Shown: positions 1 to 6,059 of the stretch, one piece after another | How positions within the stretch are numbered: position 1 is the first letter of the stretch | How the letters are laid out: every line of letters begins with the position of its first letter | NCBI GenBank assembly: GCA_030652715.1 | Contig: JAUSQB010000411.1 | Coordinates: 1-6,059 of the forward strand | Direction of reading: 5' to 3' | Length of the DNA: 6,059 nucleotides | Source of the DNA: Rugosibacter sp. | Lineage (GTDB): Bacteria; Pseudomonadota; Gammaproteobacteria; Burkholderiales; Rhodocyclaceae | Translations under genes and position numbers: made by a program | Notes under the pieces: model-generated | Told to the model about the DNA's origin: nothing | The model's input: only the letters and a program-made list of their open reading frames with translations | The model's database searches: none

Positions 1-2557
1 CTTCGGATTCAGTGGGTTCCACCATTAACGTACCGGCCACCGGAAAGCTCACAGTCGGCGCGTGAAAGCCGTAGTCCATCAGGCGCTTGGCGATATCGCT
101 TTCAGTCACGCCGGTCGCACTTTTGATGGCGCGGATATCGAGGATGCATTCGTGCGCCACACGCTCCTGCGTGCCGGTATACAGTACCGGATACTGCGTG
201 GACAGACGTGCGGCGATATAGTTGGCGTTGAGGATGGCGATTTCGCTGGCGCGCCGCAAACCGGCGGCACCCAGCAGCGTGATGTACATCCATGAAATAG
301 GCAGGATGGCCGCCGAGCCCCAGGGCGCGGCAGAAACGGCGCCTTGCCCACTGTTTTCCGGAAAAGGGCTTTCCGCAAAGTCATGCCCCGGCAAAAAAGG
401 TGCGAGGTGGGCCTTGACGCCTATCGGCCCCATGCCCGGGCCGCCACCGCCATGCGGGATGGCGAAGGTCTTGTGCAGATTGATGTGCGCAACGTCGGCA
501 CCAATATCGGCCGGACGCGTGAGGCCGACCTGGGCATTGAGATTGGCCCCATCCATATATACCTGGCCGCCGTGTGCGTGAATGGTGGCGCAGATGTCTT
601 TGACCGCTTCCTCGAACACGCCATGCGTTGAAGGATAGGTGAGCATCATGCATGAAAGTTTTGTCGCGTGCTGAGCGGCCTTGGCCTGCAGATCGGCAAG
701 ATCGATATTGCCCTGTGCATCGCACGCCACGGCAATCACCTCAAGGCCGCACATCTGCGCTGTGGCCGGGTTGGTGCCATGAGCTGATTTAGGGATCAGG
801 CAGATATTGCGGTGTGCTTCACTGCGGCTGGCTTGATAGCGGCGGATCGCGGCGAGGCCCGCATACTCGCCCTGCGCGCCGGAATTCGGCTGTAGCGAGA
901 CGGCATCAAAGCCGGTGATGGCCATGAGTTGCGCGGCAAGTTCCTGAAACAGTTGCGCATAACCCTGCGCCTGATCGCGCGGGGCAAAGGGGTGCATCTG
1001 CGCGAATTCCGGCCAGGACACGGGAATCATTTCGGCGGCGGCATTGAGCTTCATGGTGCAGGAGCCCAGCGGGATCATTGAATGATCGAGCGCCAGATCG
1101 CGATTTTGCAGGCGCTTAAGATAGCGCAGCAGGCCGTGTTCGGTGTGATAAGTGTTGAATACCGGATGGGTCAGGAAGGCCGAGGTACGCCGCAGTTTAG
1201 GCGGAATCGCGTTAGGGGTTACTGCGTCAAGGTCAGCAGTCTTGCTAAAAATTTTCAGCAAGACTGCAACATCTTCGCGCGTGGTGACCTCGTCCAGGCT
1301 GATGGCAAGCGTGGTCGCATCGACTGTGCGCAGGTTGTAGCCCGCTGCTATTGCTGCAGCATGACTCTTCGCCGTATCACCAGCGCCGACTTTTATTTGA
1401 ATCGTGTCGAAGAACGCGCCTTCGACGTCCAGCGCTTTTGCCAGCAGCGCTGTCAGCCGATGAATGCGCCCGGCGATCATACGCAAGCCTTGCGGGCCGT
1501 GCCAGACGGCGTACATCCCGGCCATGTTGGCGAGCAAGACTTGCGACGTGCAGATGTTGGAATTCGCTTTCTCGCGGCGGATATGCTGCTCGCGGGTTTG
1601 CAGCGCCATGCGATAGGCCGGTTTGCCGCGCGCATCTTTCGAGACGCCGATGATGCGCCCCGGCATGGCGCGAACGTAGTCCTCGCGCGTGGCGAAAAAT
1701 GCGGCATGCGGGCCGCCGCAACCCATCGGTACGCCGAAGCGTTGGGATGAGCCAAGCACAATGTCCGCGCCCATTTCCCCTGGCGGCTTGAGCAGCACCA
1801 GCGCCATCAAATCGGAAGCAACGGCCACGATGCCACCGGCATTTTTTATTGCGGCGATGGGTGCGGAAAGATCGGCGATTGCGCCATGCACATTCGGATA
1901 TTGCAGCAGTGCGCCAAATACTTTGTGCTGTCCAGCATCTTCCGGGCGGCCGAAGATCAGATTGAAACCAAAACCGGCGGCGCGCGTTTTGAGTACGGCA
2001 ATAGTTTGCGGAAAGCAGCCTTCATCGACAAAAAACGCATTGCTCTCTATCTTGGCAACGCGCCGCGCCATGGCCATCGCTTCTGCCGCTGCCGTGGCTT
2101 CATCCAACAGCGAGGCATTGCTGATTTCCATGCCGGTCAGATCGATCACCATCTGCTGAAAATTGATCAGCGCTTCCAGCCGCCCTTGGGAGATTTCTGC
2201 CTGATAGGGTGTGTAGGCGGTGTACCAGCCGGGATTTTCAAACAGGTTGCGCAAAATCACCGATGGTGTGTGCGTGCCGTAATAACCAAGACCGATGCAG
2301 GATTTTTTGACGCTATTTTTTTCTGCGATCGTGCGCAATTTCGCCAGCGCCGCCTGCTCGGGCATGGGGGCAGGCAAGTCCAAAGGACGATTCAGCCGGA
2401 TGGCTGCGGGCACGGTGGCGTCAATCAATGCTGCCAGCGAATCGACGCCGACGGCGGCGAGCATCTTCTGGACTTCATCCTCATCCGGCCCGACATGGCG
2501 GGCGACGAACTCGTCGCGTTGTTCGAGTTCGGCAAGCGGGCGGAGCAAAAGATTCAT
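1..2557 (-). CDS. gcvP: Glycine dehydrogenase (decarboxylating), P protein of the glycine cleavage system; C-terminus cut by the window edge
   Basis: This is the PLP-dependent P protein, which decarboxylates glycine and transfers the aminomethyl group to the lipoyl arm of GcvH in the cytoplasm. One frame stays open for 852 codons from ATG 2557 to the left edge. Family members of the fused type have about 950-960 residues, so roughly the last 100 are missing. Both homologous halves are present. The N-terminal half has an FGVPMG motif and an [11 protein letters not shown] segment. The C-terminal half has GSCTMKLN (498-505), AHGTNPA (592-598), DGANLNAQ (669-676) and the PLP site NLHKTF, with the Schiff-base lysine at K696. 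A glycine-rich HGGGGPGMG loop (702-710) follows. The residue after KTF is Ala, where I recall Cys in most homologs (KTFCIPHGG). The start codon overlaps the gcvH stop (ATGA), and the bases upstream show no Shine-Dalgarno sequence, so translation is probably coupled to gcvH. Function is very secure. Confidence 0.97.
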   Translation of the reverse strand, partial: MNLLLRPLAELEQRDEFVARHVGPDEDEVQKMLAAVGVDSLAALIDATVPAAIRLNRPLDLPAPMPEQAALAKLRTIAEKNSVKKSCIGLGYYGTHTPSVILRNLFENPGWYTAYTPYQAEISQGRLEALINFQQMVIDLTGMEISNASLLDEATAAAEAMAMARRVAKIESNAFFVDEGCFPQTIAVLKTRAAGFGFNLIFGRPEDAGQHKVFGALLQYPNVHGAIADLSAPIAAIKNAGGIVAVASDLMALVLLKPPGEMGADIVLGSSQRFGVPMGCGGPHAAFFATREDYVRAMPGRIIGVSKDARGKPAYRMALQTREQHIRREKANSNICTSQVLLANMAGMYAVWHGPQGLRMIAGRIHRLTALLAKALDVEGAFFDTIQIKVGAGDTAKSHAAAIAAGYNLRTVDATTLAISLDEVTTREDVAVLLKIFSKTADLDAVTPNAIPPKLRRTSAFLTHPVFNTYHTEHGLLRYLKRLQNRDLALDHSMIPLGSCTMKLNAAAEMIPVSWPEFAQMHPFAPRDQAQGYAQLFQELAAQLMAITGFDAVSLQPNSGAQGEYAGLAAIRRYQASRSEAHRNICLIPKSAHGTNPATAQMCGLEVIAVACDAQGNIDLADLQAKAAQHATKLSCMMLTYPSTHGVFEEAVKDICATIHAHGGQVYMDGANLNAQVGLTRPADIGADVAHINLHKTFAIPHGGGGPGMGPIGVKAHLAPFLPGHDFAESPFPENSGQGAVSAAPWGSAAILPISWMYITLLGAAGLRRASEIAILNANYIAARLSTQYPVLYTGTQERVAHECILDIRAIKSATGVTESDIAKRLMDYGFHAPTVSFPVAGTLMVEPTESE

Positions 2558-2940
2558 AGCGTGGCGGCGTAGGCGTCTGCGTCGAGCAGAGCGTTGAGTT
2601 GGGTAGCCAGTTCTGACGGATTGGATGGCTTGATGCGGAACAGCCAGTGGTCATAAGGCGCGCTATTTACCGATTCAGGCGCGTCGACGACCGCCTGATT
2701 GATGGCGACGATTTCGCCGGATATCGGCGCATAAATGTCGGAGGCTGCCTTGACCGATTCGACCACCGCACATTCTTCGCCCGCCTTGAGCGTGCGACCG
2801 ATGGCGGGCAGCTCGATAAAGACGATGTCGCCTAGTGCTTCTTGTGCATGATCGGTAATGCCGACGGTAATCGTGCCATCGGCTTCCACTTTGCTCCATT
2901 CGTGCGATGCGGCGTATTTCAGGCTGGTTGGGGTGTTCAT
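2554..2940 (-). CDS. gcvH: Glycine cleavage system H protein (lipoyl carrier)
   Basis: GcvH is the small lipoylated shuttle that carries the aminomethyl group from P to T and is then reoxidised by the L protein. The protein has 128 residues, the usual size. It begins [15 protein letters not shown], with the typical Y..SHEW opening. It continues through [19 protein letters not shown] and the lipoylation motif [12 protein letters not shown], with the modified lysine at K64. The frame stays open upstream to an ATG at 3330, but that extension lies inside gcvT and has no GcvH similarity. ATG 2940 is preferred because it has an AAGGA ribosome binding site 7 nt upstream (2952-2948) and gives the standard N-terminus. 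It lies 31 nt downstream of gcvT and its TGA stop overlaps the gcvP ATG by 4 nt. All three genes are therefore almost certainly one operon. Confidence 0.97.
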   Translation of the reverse strand: MNTPTSLKYAASHEWSKVEADGTITVGITDHAQEALGDIVFIELPAIGRTLKAGEECAVVESVKAASDIYAPISGEIVAINQAVVDAPESVNSAPYDHWLFRIKPSNPSELATQLNALLDADAYAATL

Positions 2941-2947
2941 GGTGGAT

Positions 2948-2952
2948 TCCTT
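2948..2952 (-). promoter_or_regulatory. Ribosome binding site of gcvH
   Basis: AAGGA on the minus strand, 7 nt before ATG 2940. It decides the gcvH start against the much longer upstream open frame. Confidence 0.75.
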
Positions 2953-2969
2953 GATTGAACTTGATTGAA
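2950..2969. repeat. Perfect tandem duplication of a 10-bp unit in the gcvT-gcvH spacer
   Basis: The plus-strand unit CTTGATTGAA occurs twice in direct succession at 2950-2959 and 2960-2969, filling most of the 31-nt spacer between gcvT and gcvH. On the coding strand each copy ends in CAAG. In the copy nearer gcvH the next two bases are GA, which completes the AAGGA ribosome binding site. The distal copy is followed by TT and makes no such site. It looks like a local slippage duplication; no function is evident. Confidence 0.85.
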
Positions 2970-2971
2970 AA

Positions 2972-4084
2972 TTAGAGTAAAGATTTTCCGTTGCGAACAA
3001 AAACTGGTTTGACGACCTTGGCTTTGAGGCGTTTGTCACGGATGTCGACATCGACTTCGCTACCCAAGACAATGCCCATGGGCAGACGTGCGAAAGCGAT
3101 GGATTGATTGAGTGTAGGCGAAAACGTGCCGCTGGTGATCTCGCCTTCACCCAGCGGACTGAACACTTTCTGGTGTGCGCGCAAAATGCCGCGTTCCTTG
3201 AGTAACAAGCCAACGAACTGGTGCTCTGGTCGCCGTGTTGCCAGCGCCGACTTTCCGATAAAGTCACGGTTAGTGTCGTGCAGATCGACCGTCCAGGCGA
3301 GCCCGGTGTCGAGTGGCGAGGTGGTGTCATCCATATCCTGACCGTAAAGATTCATGCCGGCTTCAAGACGCAAGGTATCGCGTGCACCCAGGCCACAGGG
3401 TTTGATCCCGACGGCGATCAATTTCTGCCAGACTTCCGCTGCAACACTTGCCGGTAGGCTGATTTCAAAGCCATCTTCGCCAGTGTAGCCGGTGCGTGCA
3501 ATCAGCCAAATACCCTTATCCGTTGGCCATTCGCAGGCATGAAACGGAGCCAGCGTTTCAGTGGCAGTGCGACTGGCGGGAAAGGCTGCCCAGAAACGTT
3601 CGCGCGTTTGCGGGCCTTGCACGGCGAGCATGGCGAGGGCGAGATTTTTGTCGCTTTTGCCTTCGCGACGGGAAGTGATCTGTGAATCAAATCCTGCCAG
3701 TTGCGTTTGCATCCAGGTCACATCTTTTTCTGCAGTGCCTGCATTAACGACAATGCGGTAGCGCGTCGGCGTCAAAAAATAGATGATCAGATCGTCAATG
3801 ACGCCGCCGTTTTCATTCAACATGCAGGAATACAGTGCTCGCCCGGATGTGGTGAGTTTGGCGACATCATTTGCCAGCAGGCGGCGCAGAAAGCGCGTGG
3901 CGTCGGGCCCGGTCAGGTCCAGTGCGCACATGTGGGAGACATCGAACAGACCCGCATCGCGGCGCACGACATGATGTTCTTCAATTTGCGAACCATAATG
4001 AATCGGCATTTCCCAACCGGCGAAATCGACGATGCGGGCACCGGCGGCAAGATGGGCGGCATAGAGTGGAGTGCGCTGTGGCAT
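2972..4084 (-). CDS. gcvT: Aminomethyltransferase, T protein of the glycine cleavage system
   Basis: GcvT takes the aminomethyl group from lipoyl-GcvH, releases ammonia and passes the one-carbon unit to tetrahydrofolate, giving 5,10-methylene-THF. The 370-residue product matches the usual 360-375. Visible family motifs are the N-terminal [23 protein letters not shown], read in two parts (5-15 and 16-27), and DVSHM (48-52). [13 protein letters not shown] (90-102) contains the conserved catalytic Asp in the D97-D98 pair. [12 protein letters not shown] (197-208), [12 protein letters not shown] (233-244) and [15 protein letters not shown] (316-330) follow. The start at 4084 has an AGGAA ribosome binding site (4095-4091) with a 6-nt spacer and gives a canonical N-terminus. 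It is the first gene of the operon and lies directly behind the glycine riboswitch and its terminator, so its expression should respond to glycine. No truncation or odd residues were noticed. Confidence 0.97.
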   Translation of the reverse strand: MPQRTPLYAAHLAAGARIVDFAGWEMPIHYGSQIEEHHVVRRDAGLFDVSHMCALDLTGPDATRFLRRLLANDVAKLTTSGRALYSCMLNENGGVIDDLIIYFLTPTRYRIVVNAGTAEKDVTWMQTQLAGFDSQITSRREGKSDKNLALAMLAVQGPQTRERFWAAFPASRTATETLAPFHACEWPTDKGIWLIARTGYTGEDGFEISLPASVAAEVWQKLIAVGIKPCGLGARDTLRLEAGMNLYGQDMDDTTSPLDTGLAWTVDLHDTNRDFIGKSALATRRPEHQFVGLLLKERGILRAHQKVFSPLGEGEITSGTFSPTLNQSIAFARLPMGIVLGSEVDVDIRDKRLKAKVVKPVFVRNGKSLL

Positions 4085-4090
4085 GGACTA

Positions 4091-4095
4091 TTCCT
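4091..4095 (-). promoter_or_regulatory. Ribosome binding site of gcvT
   Basis: AGGAA on the minus strand, 6 nt before ATG 4084. It lies only 5 nt past the U-tract of the riboswitch terminator, so terminator readthrough and ribosome access occur in the same short stretch. Confidence 0.7.
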
Positions 4096-4100
4096 GGACG

Positions 4101-4135
4101 AAAAAAGGGTGTAGCGGCGGCATGCCGTTACACCC
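4101..4135 (-). terminator. Intrinsic terminator at the end of the glycine riboswitch (expression platform)
   Basis: On the minus strand, GGGTGTA (4135-4129) pairs with TACACCC (4113-4107). After one A.C mismatch, CGGC (4127-4124) pairs with GCCG (4118-4115) around a 5-nt loop. Six T residues (4106-4101) follow directly. This is a textbook rho-independent terminator, and it lies between the second glycine aptamer and the gcvT start, 16 nt from the ATG. It begins 1 nt after the closing stem of aptamer 2. The base of the hairpin could be extended by weak and wobble pairs between 4140-4136 and the U-tract, which would use bases of the aptamer 2 P1 strand. Glycine binding could thereby weaken termination. 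The hairpin is seen directly; the switching mechanism is inferred. Confidence 0.8.
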
Positions 4136-4136
4136 C

Positions 4137-4316
4137 ATCTGTCCTTGGCACCTGAGAGATTTACTCCGTCGGTGGGCAGGCCGCACCAAAAACTCAGTGC
4201 GCTACCTCTCTCCAGATTTTTTCTGCGTCGTCGGTCCTTTTGCCTGAGCGGTTCCTGGGGGGTTGCGCCTTCGGCGGTGACTGCGTGAATAGCTCACTCG
4301 TGTCACTCTCTCCCGA
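4137..4316 (-). ncRNA. Tandem (two-aptamer) glycine riboswitch in the gcvT leader
   Basis: Two copies of the glycine aptamer core stand in a row on the minus strand. Aptamer 1 (about 4316-4231) has the GGGAGAGAG opening, CACCGCCGAAGG, then GCTCAGGCAAAAGGACCG. It is closed by a short P1 of TCGG with CCGA. Aptamer 2 (about 4217-4137) has CTGGAGAGAGG, CACCGACGGAGTAAA, then CTCTCAGGTGCCAAGGACAG. It is closed by ATCTG with CAGAT. A 13-nt A-rich linker joins them. These match the known gcvT-type RNA that binds glycine and usually switches on glycine-cleavage genes when glycine is plentiful, and the position directly before gcvT-gcvH-gcvP fits. An intrinsic terminator follows at once, so control is probably at transcription elongation. 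The class is certain; exact ends are approximate. Confidence 0.95.
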
Positions 4317-4363
4317 TGATCAAGGAGGATTGTAACCGTACAATCCAAGCTTCCGTCGGCTTT

Positions 4364-4369
4364 TTTATA
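4364..4369 (-). promoter_or_regulatory. Candidate -10 box of the gcv operon promoter (weak -35)
   Basis: TATAAA on the minus strand, in an AT-rich stretch about 50 nt upstream of the riboswitch. Transcription would start near 4357 and the leader would include the whole riboswitch. No hexamer resembling TTGACA is found at a 16-18 bp spacing (the 17-bp position reads GTCCAA). The promoter may be activator-dependent, or the true one may be elsewhere, including readthrough from the tRNA promoter. Confidence 0.35.
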
Positions 4370-4395
4370 GAAAAATGCTTCTTTGATTGGACCGT

Positions 4396-4428
4396 TTCGC
4401 GTACTATTGCATACCAATGGCGTACCAA
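4396..4428 (-). repeat. Three imperfect 10-11 bp direct repeats upstream of the candidate gcv promoter
   Basis: Read on the minus strand, TTGGTACGCCA (4428-4418) and TTGGTATGCAA (4417-4407) are adjacent and match at 9 of 11 positions. A third, looser copy, TAGTACGCGA (4406-4397), matches the first unit at 8 of 10 when aligned without its first T. The spacing is about one helical turn, so the copies would face the same side of the DNA. If the TATAAA at 4369 is the -10 box, they fall at roughly -40 to -71, a usual place for an activator. They may equally be chance in a short intergenic stretch. Confidence 0.45.
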
Positions 4429-4479
4429 GAGGTAAATGACTGCATGCATCGCGTTGTTTTGCTGTTTTACTTTTACTGT

Positions 4480-4566
4480 TGGTGCCCAGGAGAGGACTCG
4501 AACCTCCACAGTGTTGCCACCGCTAGGACCTGAACCTAGTGCGTCTACCAATTCCGCCACCTGGGC
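4480..4566 (-). tRNA. tRNA-Leu (anticodon CAG, reads CUG)
   Basis: The 87-nt gene, including an encoded CCA (4482-4480), folds as a class II tRNA. Acceptor arms GCCCAGG and CCTGGGC pair perfectly, with A as discriminator. The D arm has the GGCGGAATTGGTAGACGC form typical of bacterial tRNA-Leu. The anticodon stem CTAGG/CCTAG encloses the loop TTCAGGT, giving anticodon CAG at 4532-4530. A long variable arm (GGTG, loop GCAA, CACT) follows, and the T arm carries TTCGAGT. A strong promoter lies directly upstream. No convincing intrinsic terminator follows before the gcv leader, so some transcripts may continue into it. Divergent rnr begins only 43 nt from the tRNA 5' end. Confidence 0.97.
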
Positions 4567-4587
4567 AATACTTAAAACGAGGCGCGG

Positions 4588-4615
4588 ATTCTATAGGAAA
4601 AAACCAGATTGTCAA
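4588..4615 (-). promoter_or_regulatory. Sigma70-type promoter of the tRNA-Leu gene
   Basis: On the minus strand a perfect -35 TTGACA (4615-4610) is followed, after a 16-bp spacer, by TAGAAT (4593-4588), a 5 of 6 match to the -10 consensus. The segment after the -10 is GC-rich (CCGCGCC, 4587-4581), as in stable-RNA promoters under stringent control. Transcription should start near 4581, leaving a 5' leader of about 14 nt for RNase P to remove. The -35 box shares bases with the TTG start codon of rnr on the other strand, and the -10 box ends 2 nt before the rnr Shine-Dalgarno. Confidence 0.8.
4595..4598 (+). promoter_or_regulatory. Ribosome binding site supporting the TTG start of rnr
   Basis: AGGA, followed by AAAAA, 10 nt before TTG 4609. 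It lies inside the spacer of the divergent tRNA-Leu promoter. The in-frame TAG at 4594-4596 overlaps it and prevents any earlier start. Confidence 0.55.
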
Positions 4616-6059
4616 ACAAACCAAAACCACTTGCCAAGCTTTCCAAAATTCGCCGGGCCGATCCCGAGTTTGTTCGCGAGCAGGCGCAATATGAACATCC
4701 GCTGCCTAGTCGCGAGTACATCCTGCAAATGCTAGTGACTGAGGGTGCGCCGCTCAGTACTGAGCGGTTAGTTGAATTACTGGATATTCATGTGGACGAA
4801 ATGGAGCCATTCCGGCGGCGTCTGGGCGCGATGGCGCGCGATGCGCAGCTCATGCAGAATCGTCGAGGCGATTGGCTGATTCCAGATAAGGCGGATTTGG
4901 TCAGAGGCCGCATCATCGGACATCCCGAGGGTTTTGGTTTTTTGTCGCCAGAAGATGGGGGAAGCGATATTTTCCTTTCGCCAAAAGAAATGGACAAGGT
5001 GCTGCATGGCGACCGAGTGATTGCACGCGTCATCGGTGTTGATCGCAAAGGGCGACCCGAGGGGAAGATTGTTGAAGTTACCGAGCGCGTCAATAAAACG
5101 CTGGTCGGACGCGTGCTCGAAGAGCATGGGGTGTTGTTTGTCGTGCCGGAAAATCAGCGCATTAGTCAGGATATTTTTCTGGCACCCGCTGAAAAAGGGT
5201 CAAAGAAATTACTCAAGCCAAGTGCGGGCCAAATTGTGATGGTCGAGCTGATCGAGCAACCCAGCAAGAATTCGCAGCCGATTGGTCGCATTGTCGAATT
5301 GCTCGGCAATTATGCCGACCCAGGGATGGAAATTGAAATTGCCTTGAGAAAACATGAACTGCCTTTTGAGTTTTCAAAAGAGACGCTGGCTGAAACGAAA
5401 AAATTGCCGGATGCTGTACGCAAGTCGGACTGGAAGGGCCGCGAAGATATTACAGGTATGCCGCTGGTAACGATTGATAGCGAAACAGCAAGGGACTTTG
5501 ATGACGCGGTTTATTGTGAGCGGCAAGGCAAGGGGTTTCGGCTCGTTGTTGCTATTGCGGATGTTTCGCACTACGTTACAGAAAGCGGTAGATTAGATCA
5601 GGACGCTTATGAGCGTGGAAACTCGGTATACTTTCCGCGCCGCGTGATTCCGATGCTGCCTGAGAAGCTGTCGAATGGCTTGTGTTCGCTCAATCCGCAA
5701 GTTGAGCGACTGTGCATGGTGTGTGACATGGCGATCAGTGCCACGGGTGTCATTAGTCGCTACCGATTTTATCCGGCGGTGATGTTCTCTCACGCGCGCT
5801 TGACGTATACCGAGGTGGCCGCAGCACTCTATGACAAAGACGTTAGTGCATGCGCGAAACTAGCCCCTGTGTTGCCTCATCTTGAAGCGCTGGATGCACT
5901 TTATCGACAGCTCGCCAAGGCGCGTGAAAAGCGTGGTGCGATAGATTTTGAAACCGTTGAGACGCGCATGCTGTTCGATGAGCATGGCAAGATTGATCGT
6001 ATCGAGCCCTATGAGCGCAATGATGCGCATCGGTTGATTGAAGAGTGCATGCTGGCAGC
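4609..6059 (+). CDS. rnr: Ribonuclease R (3'-5' exoribonuclease), C-terminus cut by the window edge
   Basis: RNase R is a processive hydrolytic 3'-5' exoribonuclease of the RNB (RNase II) family that degrades structured RNA and takes part in rRNA and tRNA quality control. The frame is open for 483 codons to the right edge; family members have about 750-850 residues, so the rest of RNB, S1 and the basic tail are missing. Visible in order are a basic N-terminus, a winged-helix-like segment (about 34-92, from SREYIL), a first cold-shock domain with GHPEGFGFL (104-112), a second cold-shock region (about 165-240) and the RNB domain. In RNB, IDSETARDFDDAVY carries the metal-binding aspartates D290, D296, D298 and D299, matching the E. 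coli RNase R quartet. MLPEKLSNGLCSLNP and NDAHRLIEECM follow. The TTG start is chosen because a stop lies 15 nt upstream in frame, an AGGA site precedes it, and the next ATG would remove conserved N-terminal sequence (SKIRRADPEF...YEHPLPSREY). Confidence 0.95.
   Translation, partial: MSNKPKPLAKLSKIRRADPEFVREQAQYEHPLPSREYILQMLVTEGAPLSTERLVELLDIHVDEMEPFRRRLGAMARDAQLMQNRRGDWLIPDKADLVRGRIIGHPEGFGFLSPEDGGSDIFLSPKEMDKVLHGDRVIARVIGVDRKGRPEGKIVEVTERVNKTLVGRVLEEHGVLFVVPENQRISQDIFLAPAEKGSKKLLKPSAGQIVMVELIEQPSKNSQPIGRIVELLGNYADPGMEIEIALRKHELPFEFSKETLAETKKLPDAVRKSDWKGREDITGMPLVTIDSETARDFDDAVYCERQGKGFRLVVAIADVSHYVTESGRLDQDAYERGNSVYFPRRVIPMLPEKLSNGLCSLNPQVERLCMVCDMAISATGVISRYRFYPAVMFSHARLTYTEVAAALYDKDVSACAKLAPVLPHLEALDALYRQLAKAREKRGAIDFETVETRMLFDEHGKIDRIEPYERNDAHRLIEECMLA

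Noticed and set aside
1082..2572. Long plus-strand ORFs (222, 156 and 228 codons) opposite gcvP
   Set aside because: They are antisense shadows of a clear, fully conserved gcvP frame in moderately GC-rich DNA and show no recognisable protein features.
2941..3330. Upstream extension of gcvH to an ATG at 3330 (258-residue product)
   Set aside because: The extra 130 residues lie antisense-free inside gcvT in another frame, do not resemble GcvH, and the standard start at 2940 has a ribosome binding site.
3701..4155. Plus-strand ORFs opposite the start of gcvT and the riboswitch
   Set aside because: They run antisense to gcvT codons and structured leader RNA, with no ribosome binding site or family resemblance.
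4441..4448. Palindrome TGCATGCA downstream of the tRNA
   Set aside because: Only 8 bp, with no flanking symmetry or T-run; too short to call an operator or terminator.
4303..4560. Minus-strand ORF beginning MAELVDALGSG across the tRNA
   Set aside because: This is the usual false translation of a tRNA-Leu gene and its flank; the DNA folds as a tRNA and as a riboswitch leader.
4436..4735. Plus-strand ORF of 99 codons antisense to the tRNA and running into rnr
   Set aside because: Its middle (ERTRTSTVLPPLGPEPSASTN) is the reverse-strand translation of the tRNA, and its end is rnr read in the wrong frame.
4777..5127. Minus-strand ORFs opposite rnr
   Set aside because: They are antisense to the conserved RNase R frame and have no independent support.
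1..6059. Search for a new defence, mobile or secretion system
   Set aside because: Every long stretch is accounted for by glycine cleavage genes, a tRNA, a known riboswitch class or rnr; no unexplained coding region remains.

Overview
This window looks like a chromosomal housekeeping region of a Gram-negative proteobacterium, most likely a betaproteobacterium. That assignment is an inference from three things: the character of the RNase R and glycine-cleavage proteins, the tandem glycine riboswitch ahead of gcvT, and a class II tRNA-Leu next to rnr. The sequence alone does not fix a genus. I see no mobile element, CRISPR array, phage gene or defence gene.

Layout, left to right. Positions 1-4084 carry three genes on the minus strand, transcribed right to left: gcvT (4084-2972), gcvH (2940-2554) and gcvP (2557 to beyond position 1, so its C-terminus is missing). 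They encode the T, H and P proteins of the glycine cleavage system. P decarboxylates glycine and passes the aminomethyl group to the lipoyl arm of H. T then releases ammonia and makes 5,10-methylene-tetrahydrofolate. The fourth component, the L protein (lipoamide dehydrogenase), is not in the window. gcvH and gcvP overlap by an ATGA, and gcvP has no visible Shine-Dalgarno sequence.

Positions 4085-4479 hold no protein gene. They contain the gcv leader: a two-aptamer glycine riboswitch (4316-4137), an intrinsic terminator directly after it (4135-4101), the gcvT ribosome binding site, a weak promoter candidate near 4369, and a short set of imperfect 10-11 bp direct repeats (4428-4396) that would lie just upstream of that promoter.

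Positions 4480-4566 are a tRNA-Leu (anticodon CAG), also on the minus strand, with a strong sigma70-type promoter (4615-4588). Divergent from it on the plus strand is rnr (RNase R), which runs from a TTG start at 4609 past the right edge. The rnr start codon and ribosome binding site are interleaved with the tRNA promoter elements. This is the most unusual arrangement here.

Overall these are well-known core genes. The points of interest lie in the regulatory DNA between them, not in a new gene system.
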